From NCBI GenBank assembly GCA_948567375.1, contig OX419755.1, forward strand, positions 61,019,945 to 61,083,944: DNA of 64,000 bases. Reading direction: 5' to 3'. The notes under the pieces were generated by a model, which was not told where the DNA came from, did not search any database, and saw nothing but the letters and a program-made list of their open reading frames with translations. Numbering within the stretch: the stretch's first letter is position 1; each line of letters starts with the position of its first letter. A program made the translations under genes and the position numbers. The DNA is from Lunularia cruciata (lineage: Eukaryota; Streptophyta; Marchantiopsida; Lunulariales; Lunulariaceae). This document shows positions 61,347 to 64,000 of this stretch, in pieces.

Positions 61347-64000
61347 TGACAAATGTACAACAAGAGCTAAGAGTGATCTACATCAAAGCATGAACCTGAT
61401 TTTTTGGCTCTAAAATTGGGAATAGGATTCACACACAAGCATTCAAGAGATAAGGAGGAAAGGTGAGAGAAAAACTAAGGATTGTTGTGAAAATCCTTAG
61501 AATTGGAGAAAAGAGCACTAGAGAATGGTGCTAGGAGCAATGGATACCAAATGGAGGAACATGGGAGCCAAATACAAGAAAATTATCAATAATTTCTTTG
61601 CAAAGAAAGATCTAAGGTAACAATTGGAAGGTTCATACTTACAAGGACACTACTTGTAAATAGTTTGCCTTAAGAAAAATATTTACTTGACTATCAACCA
61701 AGCATTATTATTTGATAAATTATATAAAGGATAACCTATCAATTGGATGGATAGGTAGCAGGCCTGCTTATGATCAAGGAACTTGAGGAGGATAGAGTAG
61801 CTTCTTATCTTGCTCCATTTTCAATTAACTTCTATATGAGGTGAGATGAGGCAATTTGGCACAAATTTCATGTTGGAAGTGTATTTCTTGGCCCAACCCA
61901 AAGGACCTTCTATGATCAAAAACCATACAGAAGTAGATGCCAAGTTTGTAGATTCAAGAGAATTTGTAGAAGTAAGAGAAGTGGTGGTGACAATGACCAC
62001 AAAGAAGAACAAGCAGCCTCCTACAAGTGGAACTCAAAAGAAGGTGCCAAAGAGAGCAAGGAGAAAACCTCATGTGGTCAAGAGTTCTTTGGATGAAGAG
62101 GAAGGAGAAGACAAAGAAAAAAAATGAGGAAGACATAGTAGAAGAGCTTACTTTGCAAGGGATCAAGTCAATTTTGGAGTAGTAGAGGAGAAGATCATGC
62201 AGAGGCAATTTCAGTCCCTCAGAAGAAGTTCAACTTGAAGGGGGAAAGTTGTGGCCAAAGAACAAGAGGATATTTGGCCCAAAGAACCTAGGATTCCAAC
62301 TCAAGTGGGACCAAGTCACACAATATAGGACAAAGACCAGGTGGATGGTGAAGGTGATGTACAAAGGAATTCACCTACATGTCATCAAGAAGAGGAGGGA
62401 AGACAAAGCCTTGTCACCAAAGTAGTTTAGCACACCTTGTAGTAAATGGAGTAGACTTCATAATCCTTTTAATAAGAGTCACTCTTAGGTTCTTGTAGAT
62501 GTTTCTCTCTAGAGAAGAACATAGAAGAATAGCTCAATGCAATGGATTGCAATTTACTAGTGAAGTGCTTGCACATAAAATAGTACCTACATCTCAACAA
62601 GAAGAGGAAGGAAGATAGAGCCTTATCACCAAAGTAGTTTAGCATTCCTTGTAGTAGATTGATTAGACTTCATAATCAATTCAATAGGACTAACTCTTAG
62701 GTTTTTTTAGATGCTTCTCCCTTGGTATAGAGAAGAATGGCTTAATGCAATGGATTGAAGTTTGCTAGTGAAGTGCTTGTAGATAAACTAGTATGAAGCA
62801 AAGGTGAAGATAAAAAAAGGGCAAGGAGGATTTGGACAAGGTCATAGGTTTATACCCTTTTATAAGCATCGTAGATAAGTGCAAGAAGGTGAGCACTCTA
62901 AAACAAGAGAATAATGAATTCAAGAAGCATAAGCCTCATTAGTGCTAGAGTAAAAGACATAGCTATGAAGAAGAAATTTAAAGCATGTAGAGCAAGTTGA
63001 GAGCTCTTCAGATGGAAGGAAGGCAAAGGCAATGGGAATAAAAGGAGCAGCTATAGAAGAAAGAAGAAGAGAAGACACTCATCCAAGGACAATTGGCAAA
63101 TGAGAGAGTCAACATTGTCACTCAAGAATTGCATATGGCTAAATACTGAAAGGGAGTAGCAATCTAGCTTGAGGCTCTACAGGAATAACTTTAAAAGTAG
63201 TAATATGATTGAGCTACTATTAGAGCCAAGATGATGGATGAAATTACTAGTGAAATAAGTGGAGCTTTTAATTGTGTGAAAGAGGGAATAGTTAAGGATA
63301 CCAAGAACTTAAAGGATATTAGAGACAAGATGCTAGGTTCTTAATGAGGTGGAGGACGCATTGGTCACTAGAAATAGGATGGGCATTAGTTGAATCTTGA
63401 GAAGGAGTGTTATAAGCAATTTTTCTGATCCAATCCTCCAGTTCACCAATCATAACTTGAGATTGTTGTCCACCTATCAACATAAGCATGTAGATTGATG
63501 AAACATAGCATATATATAACAATGTATATGCAAAAAAATAGGTGATAACTTTTCTTGGTCTTATCTTGAGCCTAGAACCTTTAGTTCATATTTTGTATTT
63601 TTTATTTTTTGTTATGTAGTCATTTTTTATTTACTTATATTTGCTTTGCTACTTTGTTTTATTGAATGTTTCTTCACTTGCATTTGAAAATTTCTTCACC
63701 ATTGTAGTTGCTTGTGAAAATCAACACTTCTTATTCTTGTATCAAAGATTATGTCTTGCATCAAGCATTTGTGTAATCCACCTCTTATTTATGGTTGTGC
63801 TTGAGTCCAATTTTCATATGCACAATAATATATGGTAAAAATAATAGTATTATACACTCCATTTGAGACCTTATTTTATTATGAATTTTGAGGCTTGATT
63901 TTGTTGGTACCTACAAATATATGATTCAAGTGATCCTCCTTTATTAGTTCTTTAATTACTAAGATTTTGAGTTTGAGTATTCATTGGGTTGGGCAACATG
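61347..64000. other. AT-rich DNA with no recognised gene
   Basis: The longest frame (61846-62127, + strand) would give 93 residues rich in Lys/Arg/Glu with no known domain; I do not call it a gene. The stretch holds one tandem duplication (62376-62800). It is likely decayed transposon sequence continuous with that left of 54748. Confidence 0.6.
62376..62800. repeat. 212-bp tandem duplication
   Basis: Two copies with a period of 212 bases; CACCAAAGTAGTTTAGCA starts at 62415 and 62627. They differ at many sites, so the duplication is old. Confidence 0.85.

Noticed and set aside
61846-62127. 93-residue Lys/Glu-rich frame as a gene
   Set aside because: Low complexity, no homologue recognised, and set in decayed repeat DNA.
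1-64000. tRNA, rRNA genes or CRISPR arrays
   Set aside because: No cloverleaf-like or rRNA sequence and no regularly spaced short palindromic repeats were seen. The 105-bp array has no unique spacers. I could not run a covariance search.

Overview
The window looks like nuclear DNA of a streptophyte (land plant or charophyte alga). It holds two intron-rich genes of about 45% GC set among AT-rich, retrotransposon-laden DNA. One host gene is a two-LisH, HEAT-repeat protein close to the plant RELCH/KIAA1468 homologue. Several transposon stops are CAG-to-TAG changes, the signature expected from CHG methylation. I cannot name the species.

Layout. 1-1208: 5' end of a minus-strand Ty3/gypsy element (family B) that runs off the window. 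1210-1720: a decayed integrase fragment. 1721-5299: unassigned AT-rich DNA, then a 200-base gap. 5500-19590: two copies of a different Ty3/gypsy family (family A) arranged tail to tail. Copy 1 (+, 5500-9676) ends inside its methyltransferase. Copy 2 (-, 9677-19590) has gag, protease, a C5-cytosine DNA methyltransferase (DNMT), RT, RNase H and integrase, with a PHD-like finger at the integrase end. 22850-32047: RELCH-like gene, 21 exons, 1123 aa. 37030-43864: C2 / inositol polyphosphate 5-phosphatase / C2 gene, 20 exons, 686 aa. 45415-50138: family A copy 3, heavily decayed, keeping only gag-protease-DNMT and some LTR. 54753-61341: a complete but inactive family B element with 740-bp LTRs and an AGAAT target-site duplication. 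The rest is AT-rich DNA with small tandem repeats.

The most interesting item is family A, a retrotransposon carrying a DNMT3-like methyltransferase in frame between protease and RT. In copy 2 gag-PR-DNMT and RT-IN lie in one frame, split by a UAG stop with the UAG-CAR-YYA readthrough context. The same stop and context survive in copy 3. If the stop is leaky, DNMT would be made at the level of Gag and the RT-integrase extension at a lower level. DNMT capture by retrotransposons is already known from dinoflagellates and charophytes. What seems new here is the combination: the conserved stop context, the PHD-like finger, and two large inverted structures that could produce double-stranded RNA. 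All copies carry stops, so none looks autonomous now.
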